Shown here in pieces: positions 7,376 to 13,899 of a DNA stretch of 13,899 bases. Under the pieces are notes generated by a model. That model ran no database searches. It was not told the origin of the DNA and saw nothing but the letters and a program-made list of their open reading frames with translations. How positions within the stretch are numbered: the first letter of the stretch is position 1; each line of letters starts with the position of its first letter. The stretch covers positions 1 through 13,899 of the forward strand of contig JADFHH010000007.1 in the NCBI GenBank assembly GCA_022567275.1, in the 5' to 3' direction. This DNA is from Pseudomonadota bacterium. Its GTDB lineage: Bacteria; Pseudomonadota; Alphaproteobacteria; Rhizobiales; Methyloligellaceae. The position numbers were made by a program, and so were the translations under genes.

Positions 7376-8814
7376 GCAAGCCCTGTGATTTGTCAGCACT
7401 GGAAGCAAGGCGGCTAATCGGCCGCAAGGCGCTTTCGCCCGTCGAGTTGACGAAAAGCTGCATCGAGCGGATCGAACAGGTGAATGGCGCGCTGAACGCG
7501 ATCACGACGCTGGACGGCGATACGGCGCTGTCGGTGGCTAAAGATGCCGAGCAGGCGGTAATGAATGGCGACGCGCTGGGGCTGCTGCATGGTCTGCCCA
7601 TCGGCATCAAGGATTTGCAGGCAACCAAGGGCTTGCGCACCACATGGGGATCGCTGCTGTACGAAAACCACGTGCCTGATTATGACGATTCCGTGGTGGC
7701 CAATGTGCGCGCCGAGGGCGGCATCATTCTGGCTAAAACCAATACGCCGGAATTCGGCGCCGGCGCCAACACCACAAACAAGGTGTTCGGCGCGACGGGA
7801 AACCCGTTCGATCCCGATAAAACCTGCGGCGGGTCGTCCGGCGGCTCGGCCGTCGCTGTCGCCTCGAACATGGTGCCGCTGGCAACCGGCTCCGATCATG
7901 GCGGGTCGCTGCGCACGCCCGCGACCTTCTGCGGCGTGGTGGGCTTTCGTCCCTCTCCAGGGCTTGTGCCCCGGACCACGCGGCCCGTTTCGCTGCTGCC
8001 CATGCCGGTGCTGGGGCCAATGGCGCGCTCGGTTGAGGACGCGCATCTGCTGCTTCGGGCCCAGCTCGAGCTCGACAAGGACGATCCTTTTTCCAGCGAC
8101 GATGTGCTGCGTATCCCCGATGCGCTCCGCGGCGTCGATCTGGGGACTCTGAAGGTTGCTTTCTCCGCCGATCTCGGCTGCGCGCCGCTCGACAATGACA
8201 TACGCAAAGTGTTCGAGAGAAAAAAATCCGCCTTTTCCCGCCTGTTTGCCGAAACCCATGATCGCGATCCCGATTTGTCCGGCGTGCATGAAGCGTTTGA
8301 AATCCTGCGCGCGGTCCAGTTCGTCGCCGCCCATAAAGAGCGGCTCGAGAAGCACCGCGACCGGTTGGGTCCCAATGTCATCGACAACACTGAACGGGGC
8401 CTCAAATATTCGCTTCCCGATGTCGCCTGGGCCCACAAGACACAGACCGGTCTCTACACCCGCTTTCGCGCCTTCTTCGATGACGCCGATATCCTGATCT
8501 GCCCGGCCGCGGCGGTCAGTCCGTTCCCGCATGCGCAGCTTTTTGTCGAGGAGATCAATGGTGAGAAGATGCCGGGCTATATGCGCTGGCTGGCGATCAC
8601 CTATGCGTTGACGATGGCGCTGCCCGCGATCTGCTGCCTGCCCTGCGGGGTTGACCATCTGGGAATGCCGTTTGGCATACAGGTTGTGGGGCCGATCGGC
8701 TCGGACGCATTTGTGCTGGAGGTCGCATATGCGCTGGAGCAGGCGCTGGCAGGCAACCCTGAAACGGCGCGTCCGGCACCCGATCTGAAGGCACTTCAAA
8801 AGGCGTCGTCATGA
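7372..8814 (+). CDS. amidase signature family hydrolase
   Basis: The protein has 480 residues from ATG 7372, which overlaps the upstream TGA as ATGA; a start 36 bases earlier is in frame but breaks the coupling pattern and adds only a non-conserved tail. The amidase-signature triad can be placed: K80 (GLPIGIKD), cis-Ser S155 (CGGSSGGSA) and nucleophile S179 (GSDHGGSLRTPA). The K80-S155-S179 spacing is close to that of fatty acid amide hydrolase and peptide amidase. The family hydrolyses terminal amides, aryl and acyl amides, carbamates or Gln-tRNA. The absence of gatC/gatB neighbours and the peptidase context argue against GatA. There is no signal peptide. A role in removing an amide group from an imported compound, before or after M20 cleavage, is inferred. 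Confidence 0.93.
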   Translation: MSKPCDLSALEARRLIGRKALSPVELTKSCIERIEQVNGALNAITTLDGDTALSVAKDAEQAVMNGDALGLLHGLPIGIKDLQATKGLRTTWGSLLYENHVPDYDDSVVANVRAEGGIILAKTNTPEFGAGANTTNKVFGATGNPFDPDKTCGGSSGGSAVAVASNMVPLATGSDHGGSLRTPATFCGVVGFRPSPGLVPRTTRPVSLLPMPVLGPMARSVEDAHLLLRAQLELDKDDPFSSDDVLRIPDALRGVDLGTLKVAFSADLGCAPLDNDIRKVFERKKSAFSRLFAETHDRDPDLSGVHEAFEILRAVQFVAAHKERLEKHRDRLGPNVIDNTERGLKYSLPDVAWAHKTQTGLYTRFRAFFDDADILICPAAAVSPFPHAQLFVEEINGEKMPGYMRWLAITYALTMALPAICCLPCGVDHLGMPFGIQVVGPIGSDAFVLEVAYALEQALAGNPETARPAPDLKALQKASS

Positions 8815-10421
8815 CGCGCGGTATTGTCAGCGCTCCGCAGCCGGAAGCCGTAGAAGCCGGGGCCGACGCGCTGCGAAATGGCGGCAACGCCGTAGATGCG
8901 GCGATTGCCTGTGCTCTGGTGCAAACCGCCGTCGATCCGCTGATGTGCGGCATCGCCGGTTTCGGCTCAATGCACCTCTATCTGGCACAGCGAAAGAAGC
9001 ATCTGTTGCTTGATTTCCATGGCCGCGCGCCCGCTCTTGCGCGGGAGGATATGTGGAGCGATGTGATCGTTAGAGAAGCGGAAGACGGTTTCGGCTTCAT
9101 TCTGGAGGATCACGTCAACGATATCGGCTATGGCGCAATCACGACGCCGATGACGCTGCGCGCCTTCGACGCCGCGCTCAAGCGCTTTGGCACGATGACC
9201 CTGGGCGAGCTTATCGAACCGGCGATTGCCTACGCCGAAGATGGTTTTATGGTTCGTCCGCACGTGAACTATTTCTGGCATCTGGCTGAACGCGGCGGCA
9301 AAGCGCCCCATTCGATGCGCCTGACCGAAAACCCCGAAGCACGCAGGATATACGTCAAGGACGATGGCTCCCTCCACGCTCTGGGGGAGAGCGTTCGCAA
9401 TCCGGATATGGCCGAGACGTATAGACGCATCGCCCGCGATGGCGCCGATGCGTTCTACACCGGCTCGATCGCCGGGCAGATCATCGCCGACATGGAGGCC
9501 AATGGCGGGCTGCTTACGCGCGAAGACCTGGCAGGTGTGGCGGCTCAGGATGCCGCACCGCTGTGGGGCGCGTACAGGGGTTATCGCGTCGCCACCAACC
9601 GGCCGCCCGGCGGCGGCGTCATGATCCTGCAAATGCTGAACATCCTGGAGCAATTCGATCTTGCCGCCATGGGGCACAATTCGCCGGAATACATTTCGGC
9701 CGTATCGGAAGCGATGAAAATGGCGACGCTCGACAAGGATGTCCATCTGGGCGATCCGCGCTTCATCGACATTCCGCTCGACAGGCTGATCTCTAAAGAG
9801 CATGCGGGCGAGCTTGCCGCACGCATCAAGCGCGGTGAGAAGACCCATGTGCCGCGCTTCAACCCCGGCGGTGAGGAATCGAAAGACACGACCCACGTTT
9901 GCACCGCCGACGCCGATGGCAACTGCGTCTCGCTGACCCATTCGCTCGGCATGCCATCGGGGGTCGTCACGCCGGGCCTGGGGTTTATGTATAATGGCTG
10001 CATGGCGGTGTTCGACCCGCGGCCCGGCCGCACGGGCTCTATTCAACCTGGCAAGTCGCGCTTTACCGCCATGTGCCCGACGATAGTTTTCAAGGAGGAC
10101 GATCCTTATCTGGTCATTGGCGCGCCGGGCGCCACATTCATCACCATGGGTGTGTTGCAGGGGATACTCAACGTTATTGATTTTGGCATGAACGCGCAGG
10201 AAGCCGTGCAAGCACCCCGCTTCTGCGCCACCTCAGACGTCATCGACATCACCAACCGGATAACCCGCGCCACCCAATCGCAACTGGAGGCGAGGGGCTA
10301 CACTGTACGCCGCTCACCGCTCAGCTATCACTTCGCCGGCGTTCACGCCCTTCGCCGGTGCGATGATGGATGGGACGGCGGCGCCGATCCGGGGCGCGAC
10401 GGCATGGCCATGTCGGTCTAG
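8811..10421 (+). CDS. gamma-glutamyltransferase-like Ntn hydrolase with altered acyl pocket
   Basis: The protein has 536 residues, near the usual family length, and begins with the family N-terminus (GIVSAPQPEAVEAGADAL, NGGNAVDAAIA) but no signal peptide. It is expected to cut itself before T360 (KDTTHVCTADADGN), making a large and a small subunit with T360 as nucleophile. By-eye alignment to E. coli GGT shows changes at the gamma-glutamyl contacts: R114 becomes H70 (DFHGRAP), N411 becomes Gly (SLGMPSG), D433 becomes V400 (CMAVFD), S462/S463 become T419/A420 (RFTAMCPT), and the second Gly of PGG becomes Ala (GAPGATF). The family also contains cephalosporin acylases and oxamate amidohydrolase (HpxW), so a different amide substrate is likely. 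The start overlaps the amidase stop as ATGA. Confidence 0.9.
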   Translation: MTRGIVSAPQPEAVEAGADALRNGGNAVDAAIACALVQTAVDPLMCGIAGFGSMHLYLAQRKKHLLLDFHGRAPALAREDMWSDVIVREAEDGFGFILEDHVNDIGYGAITTPMTLRAFDAALKRFGTMTLGELIEPAIAYAEDGFMVRPHVNYFWHLAERGGKAPHSMRLTENPEARRIYVKDDGSLHALGESVRNPDMAETYRRIARDGADAFYTGSIAGQIIADMEANGGLLTREDLAGVAAQDAAPLWGAYRGYRVATNRPPGGGVMILQMLNILEQFDLAAMGHNSPEYISAVSEAMKMATLDKDVHLGDPRFIDIPLDRLISKEHAGELAARIKRGEKTHVPRFNPGGEESKDTTHVCTADADGNCVSLTHSLGMPSGVVTPGLGFMYNGCMAVFDPRPGRTGSIQPGKSRFTAMCPTIVFKEDDPYLVIGAPGATFITMGVLQGILNVIDFGMNAQEAVQAPRFCATSDVIDITNRITRATQSQLEARGYTVRRSPLSYHFAGVHALRRCDDGWDGGADPGRDGMAMSV

Positions 10422-10424
10422 GCC

Positions 10425-10430
10425 AAGGAG
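10425..10430 (+). promoter_or_regulatory. ribosome binding site deciding the M81 gene start
   Basis: AAGGAG lies nine bases before ATG 10440. It overlaps the position an in-frame TTG at 10431 would need for its own site, so the ATG is preferred. This is the only gene of the operon with a real gap (18 bases) and its own strong site. Confidence 0.7.
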
Positions 10431-10439
10431 TTGCGGGAT

Positions 10440-11924
10440 ATGACGACGCGCGTTCTCATTGCCGGCTTCAAACACGAGACCAACACCTTTTGCAAACTGC
10501 CAACGGATCTCGCCTCTTACCGGGCGAGAAGCCTTTACTATGGCGAGGAGATGCGTTCAGCCCTTTCAGGCACGAATACGGAAATCGCCGGATTTCTCGA
10601 CGCCTGCGAACGCCATGACTGGGAAGCCGTGCTCGCGGTAGCGGCAGACGCAACCCCGGCGGGTAAAGTTACGCGCGCGGCGTTCGAAGAGATTTCCGGT
10701 CATATTCTGAAAGTGATCGACGAGGCCGGTGTGCCCGGCGCGATCCTGCTGCAACTCCACGGCGCGATGGTCACCGAGGACCACGAAGATGGTGAAAGTG
10801 CGCTGCTTTCGCTCATCCGGGAAAAAGTCGGGCGCGATGTCCCCATCGGCGTCACCCATGATCTCCATGCCAACGTAACGGACCTTACAGGTGAGTTGGC
10901 CGACATTCTGGTGAGTTACCGTACCTACCCGCATGTGGACCAGTATGACACCGCGACCCGGTGTGCCGATCTCATCGCCCGCGTGCTGGCTGGAGAAATC
11001 GACCCAAAGATCACGATTGCGCGCGGGCCCCAGCTCGATGGCGTCGATCATGGCCGCACGACCGCGCCCGGCCCTATGCTCTCGATCCTTGCAATGGCGG
11101 ACCGGCTCGCCCAAGAGCATGGCCTGCTGGCGGTTTCGATCAATGCGGGTTTTCCCTGGGCGGACATTTCCTATGCCGGACCGACCGCAATTGTTGTCGC
11201 TGAGCGTGACAATAGTGGCGCCGCCATCGCCGCGCAGGCCTTGCGGGAGGAAGTTTGGCGCACACGCGAGGAATTCACCGTCGATCTCATTACCGCGGCC
11301 AAAGCGGTGAGCCAGGCGCGCGAGACCGGCAAGCCCGGCGCGCCGTTCGTGATCGCCGATTTCGCGGACAATCCAGGTGGTGGCGGTTATGGGGATTCGA
11401 CCGGCCTGCTGCGGGCGATGATCGATGCCGAGCTTCGCAATGCGGCGCTTTCTTCCCTGTTTGACCCCGAGTGCGTGGCGGCCTGTCAAGCAGCTGGCCA
11501 AGGCGCCGAGCTTGAATTGCACCTCGGCGGCAAACACGAACCCGCTCTGGGTGCGCCGATCGCCGCGCAGGGCACCGTTACAGGCCTGTTTGACGGCCAG
11601 TTCAAACTGCAAGGCCCGATGTCCACGGGCGTGGCGGTAAATATAGGACCGGCCGCACTATTCACGATTGGCGGCATCGACATCGTGCTCGCCTCCCGCA
11701 GGGCGCAGAATTACGACCGGCAGTTTTTCAAGGCCTTTGGGATCGAGCCGGCCCGAAAATCCGTCCTGGCGGTCAAATCCTCCCAGCATTTCCGCGCCGA
11801 CTATGCCCCTATTGCATCGGGGATCGCGGTCGTCGATGAGGGCGGAGGGATTACCTCGCACAACTTCAAGTCGCTCGACTACAAACACCTTCGGCGGCCT
11901 ATCTGGCCGCTGGACGAATTTTAG
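10440..11924 (+). CDS. M81 family metallopeptidase (MlrC-like)
   Basis: The protein has 494 residues and covers both parts of the family, an N-terminal DUF1485-type domain and a C-terminal MlrC domain. Motifs seen: KHETNTF (11-17), LHGAMV (106-111), THDLHANVT (139-147) and YRTYPHVDQYDT (160-171), which contain the likely zinc ligands. A typical C-terminus follows (HFRADYAP, then RRPIWPLDEF). MlrC of Sphingomonas cleaves the tetrapeptide left from microcystin-LR; most relatives have unknown substrates and often sit beside peptide ABC transporters. There is no signal peptide, so it is cytosolic. It is the last gene of the operon, with an 18-base gap and its own AAGGAG site. It may perform a late step on a product of the amidase or M20 enzymes, but this is inferred from context only. 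Confidence 0.92.
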   Translation: MTTRVLIAGFKHETNTFCKLPTDLASYRARSLYYGEEMRSALSGTNTEIAGFLDACERHDWEAVLAVAADATPAGKVTRAAFEEISGHILKVIDEAGVPGAILLQLHGAMVTEDHEDGESALLSLIREKVGRDVPIGVTHDLHANVTDLTGELADILVSYRTYPHVDQYDTATRCADLIARVLAGEIDPKITIARGPQLDGVDHGRTTAPGPMLSILAMADRLAQEHGLLAVSINAGFPWADISYAGPTAIVVAERDNSGAAIAAQALREEVWRTREEFTVDLITAAKAVSQARETGKPGAPFVIADFADNPGGGGYGDSTGLLRAMIDAELRNAALSSLFDPECVAACQAAGQGAELELHLGGKHEPALGAPIAAQGTVTGLFDGQFKLQGPMSTGVAVNIGPAALFTIGGIDIVLASRRAQNYDRQFFKAFGIEPARKSVLAVKSSQHFRADYAPIASGIAVVDEGGGITSHNFKSLDYKHLRRPIWPLDEF

Positions 11925-11984
11925 CGGCGCCAAGCGTGGCAATGACTGATCATGTCGATCAAACCCGCGCCCGTGTCAAAGCGG

Positions 11985-12074
11985 TGGCGGAGAGGAAGGG
12001 ATTCGAACCCTCGATACAGTCACCCGTATACTCCCTTAGCAGGGGAGCGCCTTCAACCACTCGGCCACCTCTCC
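11985..12074 (-). tRNA. tRNA-Ser(GCT)
   Basis: Read on the minus strand from 12074, the acceptor arm GGAGAGG pairs with CCTCTCC, followed by discriminator G and an encoded CCA at 11985-11987. The anticodon arm is CTCCC, loop CTGCTAA, GGGAG, giving anticodon GCT, which reads AGC and AGT serine codons. A long variable arm and a T loop with GGTTCGAATCC are present, as expected for a class II serine tRNA. The total length is 90 bases. Confidence 0.97.
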
Positions 12075-12081
12075 ACTTGCG

Positions 12082-12110
12082 TGTATGCCCGACTTGACTG
12101 GCCGGTTCAA
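12082..12110 (-). promoter_or_regulatory. candidate sigma70-type promoter of tRNA-Ser
   Basis: On the minus strand, TTGAAC (12110-12105) and CATACA (12087-12082) are separated by exactly 17 bases. The -10 element ends seven bases before the tRNA, which places transcription start at or next to the mature 5' end. The hexamers match the consensus only partly (four and three of six), so this rests mainly on spacing and position. Confidence 0.4.
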
Positions 12111-12265
12111 GAGTATCGAGGGGTGCCGGAAATTTTCCGAGAAGAGACTTGTCCGGAATGCTCCGATGCCGGAGGCTGCGAACACAGGCCCGTCACAAGG
12201 TTGCCAATCATGCCTGTTAACAGCAATATCGGGAATCATCGCCAGACGCGGCACGAGAAAGAGTG

Positions 12266-12922
12266 ATGGGAAACCGGTTCAGGATCATACTCTGCTTGAC
12301 CGCCAGCGCCATGCTTGCCGGCGGGGCGATGGCCGAATCGCGGAAATATTGTGTCAGCTGTAAAGACCCGGACCAGACTTATGTCTGTCAGGTCGATACG
12401 CCTTATGCCAGCCCGGGCGGCAAGGGCCTGCAACTCTATTGCATTATCCGCACTTCGAAAGATGGCGGGCACGCTTCATGCACCATCGCCGGCACAGACG
12501 CAGAACAGTGCGCGGGTCCTGTCCGGATTTATACTTTCGAGGCGCCGGTCATTCCCCCGCGAGTGCGTGATGCCGTACAGCGTTTGCGCAAAGCCGGAGA
12601 CACGGACAGCCCGGAAGAGTCTTTGCTCACTGTCCCGCCGCAAAAAGGCGGCGAGCCGAAAACCCTCATCGGCATGACCGGCCGCGCCGTGACTGCTTCG
12701 CGTAAAGGGATAAAGAATACCGGTAAGGCGGTAACCGGAGCCGCCAGCGCGACAACCGGAACAGTGGGCAAGGTTGTACGCGGGGCCGGGAAAGGCGTCA
12801 CCAAAACCGCCCGTAAAGTTGGTTCGGTAACAAAGAAAACCGGCAGCGCCGCCGCCAGCGCGGCCAAAACCGCCTATGACTGCCTGCGCTCCCTGTTCAA
12901 GAATTGCGGCGCCTCGCAATGA
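12266..12922 (+). CDS. secreted hypothetical protein with basic Gly/Ala/Thr-rich tail
   Basis: The protein has 218 residues from ATG 12266, with GAGAAAGAG just upstream; an adjacent in-frame GTG at 12263 is also possible. A signal peptide is clear: basic MGNRFR, hydrophobic core IILCLTASAMLAGG, cleavage after AMA at about residue 23. The mature N-terminal half contains several cysteines (YCVSC, VCQV, LYCI, ASCTI, EQCAG), which suggests a disulfide-bonded periplasmic or secreted domain. From about residue 135 the sequence becomes a low-complexity Lys/Gly/Ala/Thr tail (GKVVRGAGKGVTKTARKVG and similar) ending with a two-cysteine tip, CLRSLFKNC. The tail could bind nucleic acid, peptidoglycan or membranes, but no function is assigned. 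It converges on the SPOR gene across a 144-base gap filled by hairpins. Confidence 0.75.
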   Translation: MGNRFRIILCLTASAMLAGGAMAESRKYCVSCKDPDQTYVCQVDTPYASPGGKGLQLYCIIRTSKDGGHASCTIAGTDAEQCAGPVRIYTFEAPVIPPRVRDAVQRLRKAGDTDSPEESLLTVPPQKGGEPKTLIGMTGRAVTASRKGIKNTGKAVTGAASATTGTVGKVVRGAGKGVTKTARKVGSVTKKTGSAAASAAKTAYDCLRSLFKNCGASQ

Positions 12923-12936
12923 GCGCGTTACTTATA

Positions 12937-13071
12937 CCTAGTGGTTCAACCGAGACGGATGAGTCCGGTGCAAAGTGGAGTTCCGTCTCGAAAAGGTGAA
13001 TCAATACAAAGAAATAGTCTAGTGGTTGGGGCAGACATTGAGGACCGAAATGTCTGAGTCTAACCACTAGG
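12937..13071. repeat. structured intergenic element bounded by 10-bp inverted repeats
   Basis: CCTAGTGGTT at 12937-12946 is perfectly inverted at 13062-13071 (AACCACTAGG). Inside are two hairpins. The first pairs CGAGACGGA (12951-12959) with TCCGTCTCG (12982-12990) around a 22-base loop. The second pairs CTAGTGGTT (13019-13027) with AACCACTAG (13062-13070), then CAGACATT (13032-13039) with AATGTCTG (13049-13056). CTAGTGGTT therefore occurs twice directly and once inverted, giving alternative folds. The right arm also supplies the SPOR gene's stop codon. It lies between convergent genes; a REP-like or miniature mobile element, or a bidirectional terminator without T-runs, are the main options. 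Confidence 0.6.
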
Positions 13072-13618
13072 GCGCGAGAAGGAAACAGTCGAGACCGCCA
13101 CGCTTGAATTCCTTGCATAATTGCTTCGAGGGCTCTTTTTCCGCGAAAGGACCAAGCTGCAGGCGGTAAAAAGTGCCTAACCCGCCAAGCTCCGTGCGAA
13201 CAATATTCGGCTGATGTCCAGCAAGCAATTTCCGGTGTTTTTTCACAAGACGCTTCCAGGTGGCCTGTGCCTCGGCGTCACTGCGCAAGGCGGCGATCTG
13301 GATGCGATAGCCACTGCCGCCAGCCGCCGTGCGCGGTGCCGGCGGCCGTGGAACCGATGAGGTTTGTGGCCGCGGGGTTGCCAGAGTAGCGGCAAAGGAA
13401 GAACTGAGCGATGACACCGCCGGGCGCGCCAATGCGACACGCTGAGTTGTTCGTGATGCCCTTGTCTTCGGAGCGCTCGCCGGCGGTTCGTTCGACCCCA
13501 AACGGCATACCGTGCGCAGCGTGCTGGTCCTCGACAAGATCGATCTCGAGTTGCTCCGCCAACTGGCGGAAGAGGGCGAACGGCTCGGCAAGTCCGGATT
13601 CGCCGCGCCCCTGATCAT
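13067..13618 (-). CDS. SPOR-domain protein, 5' end uncertain and probably truncated
   Basis: The open frame is 183 residues with stop at 13067-13069. Residues of about 100-183 form a SPOR domain (GSGYRIQIAALRSDAEAQ..., TFYRLQLGPFAEK..., GLDCFLLAP), which binds denuded peptidoglycan at the division site or envelope. It is preceded by a Pro/Ser/Ala-rich linker typical of envelope-spanning proteins. The first 40 or so residues of the maximal frame are antisense to a convincing gene on the other strand and do not look real. SPOR proteins usually have an N-terminal membrane anchor, and none is visible, so the authentic 5' end appears to be missing at a junction near 13440-13500. A GTG at 13417 is the only other nearby candidate start. 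If truncated, the product would be cytosolic and probably inactive. Confidence 0.6.
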   Translation of the reverse strand: MIRGAANPDLPSRSPSSASWRSNSRSILSRTSTLRTVCRLGSNEPPASAPKTRASRTTQRVALARPAVSSLSSSFAATLATPRPQTSSVPRPPAPRTAAGGSGYRIQIAALRSDAEAQATWKRLVKKHRKLLAGHQPNIVRTELGGLGTFYRLQLGPFAEKEPSKQLCKEFKRGGLDCFLLAP

Positions 13619-13899
13619 GACACCGGATTATATCGCCGCCTCGCTGGATACGTTCCCCCTGGAATTGATCGAAATTCACCAATGCCACGTCAACGTCTTC
13701 GGCACCGATCATTTCGGTGATCTCAAATTTGAAGATCCCCACGTGCGTTTACAGTGCGAACGTGAGTTCAAGAGCATCCTGATCAGCCTGCGGCAGGGAC
13801 TGCTGGCGGCAGCCGGACGCGAGGACGTGCTCGAAGCCGTGGAAGTTGACATCGCGGAGAAACTGGTTCGGACCTTGCGCGGCATGCTGTGGCTCAAAG
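13446..13899 (+). pseudogene. nucleotidyltransferase-like protein, 5' end missing, runs off the window edge
   Basis: A frame open from 13446 to the edge translates to a convincing protein: VFGALAGGSFDPKRH, SVLVLDKIDLELLRQLAEE, APLIMTPDYIAASLDTFPLE, HVNVFGTDHFGDL, HVRLQCEREFKSILI, and LRGMLWLK at the edge. The start, with FGALAGG followed by a strand of alternating hydrophobic residues, resembles a polymerase-beta-type nucleotidyltransferase fold, perhaps lacking the usual metal-binding Asp pair. This is a tentative fold guess. An in-frame TGA at 13443-13445 lies directly upstream, and the first usable start codons (GTG 13512, GTG 13521) fall after the FGALAGG motif. The N-terminus therefore appears lost, or the upstream part has been replaced. 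The neighbouring SPOR gene, pointing the other way, seems to lose its 5' end at the same place. Confidence 0.5.

Noticed and set aside
7414..8799. Long minus-strand open frame opposite the amidase
   Set aside because: It is a high-GC shadow of a gene with complete catalytic motifs; its translation is Arg/His/Gln-rich and lacks any family motif.
8967..10211. Long minus-strand open frame opposite the GGT-like gene
   Set aside because: It is a mirror-strand shadow caused by codon bias, with no recognisable domain.
10431..10439. TTG start for the M81 gene, three codons upstream
   Set aside because: The AAGGAG site is directly adjacent to the TTG, leaving no spacing, while it is ideally spaced for ATG 10440.
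11947..11961. TGATC-ATGTC-GATCA palindrome as terminator for the operon or the tRNA
   Set aside because: The stem is only five base pairs with no T-run on either strand, so it is too weak to call.
11985..12074. tRNA-Ser as the attachment site of an integrated element
   Set aside because: There is no integrase and no duplicated tRNA 3' end within the window.
12951..12994. Hammerhead ribozyme, from GGATGAG followed by CGAAA around a hairpin
   Set aside because: The conserved CTGATGA core is not intact, and the stems do not form the three-way junction; this is a chance resemblance.
1..13899. CRISPR array, riboswitch or defence system
   Set aside because: No regularly spaced repeats, Cas proteins, known riboswitch cores or recognised defence proteins are seen.

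Overview
The window looks like part of an alphaproteobacterial chromosome: high GC in most genes, tightly overlapping genes, an encoded CCA on the tRNA, and alphaproteobacterial-type transporter and peptidase sequences. The genus cannot be told from the sequence alone. It joins an accessory left end (about 1-3255), a large catabolic operon (3256-11924) and a housekeeping right end (11985-13899).

Left end. An intact small gene (48-545) is followed one base later by an acidic-N-terminus gene that can only be read through with two frame changes (547-1196). Both resemble genes of phage or other mobile-DNA modules, but no hallmark phage gene is visible. An AT-rich gene on the minus strand (1227-1844) encodes an unknown protein with a C-terminal four-cysteine zinc ribbon. 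An intact IS256-family element (1868-3255) follows, with imperfect 29-bp terminal inverted repeats and a full DDE transposase. It has no visible target-site duplication, and its right end abuts the middle of a dipeptide/oligopeptide ABC ATPase gene. Only about the last 106 codons of that gene survive (3255-3575). The operon's head (binding protein, permeases, first ATPase) is therefore absent here.

Operon. Six intact genes follow on the plus strand, nearly all coupled by 4-base ATGA overlaps: an OppF/DppF-type ATPase, two tandem M20 metallopeptidases (paralogues), an amidase-signature hydrolase, a gamma-glutamyltransferase-like Ntn hydrolase, and an M81/MlrC-type metallopeptidase. Together they suggest import and stepwise hydrolysis of a peptide-like or amide compound. 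The gamma-glutamyltransferase-like enzyme keeps the catalytic Thr, but by eye it lacks the residues that hold the gamma-glutamyl group in E. coli GGT, so the true substrate is probably not glutathione.

Right end. A minus-strand tRNA-Ser(GCT) with a plausible promoter is followed by a plus-strand secreted small protein with a lysine/glycine/alanine-rich tail. A 135-bp intergenic block bounded by 10-bp inverted repeats and containing two strong hairpins comes next, then a minus-strand SPOR-domain protein. The window ends in a plus-strand nucleotidyltransferase-like gene that runs off the edge. The SPOR and nucleotidyltransferase genes are divergent, and both seem to have lost their 5' ends at a junction near 13440-13500, which suggests a deletion or a misassembly.
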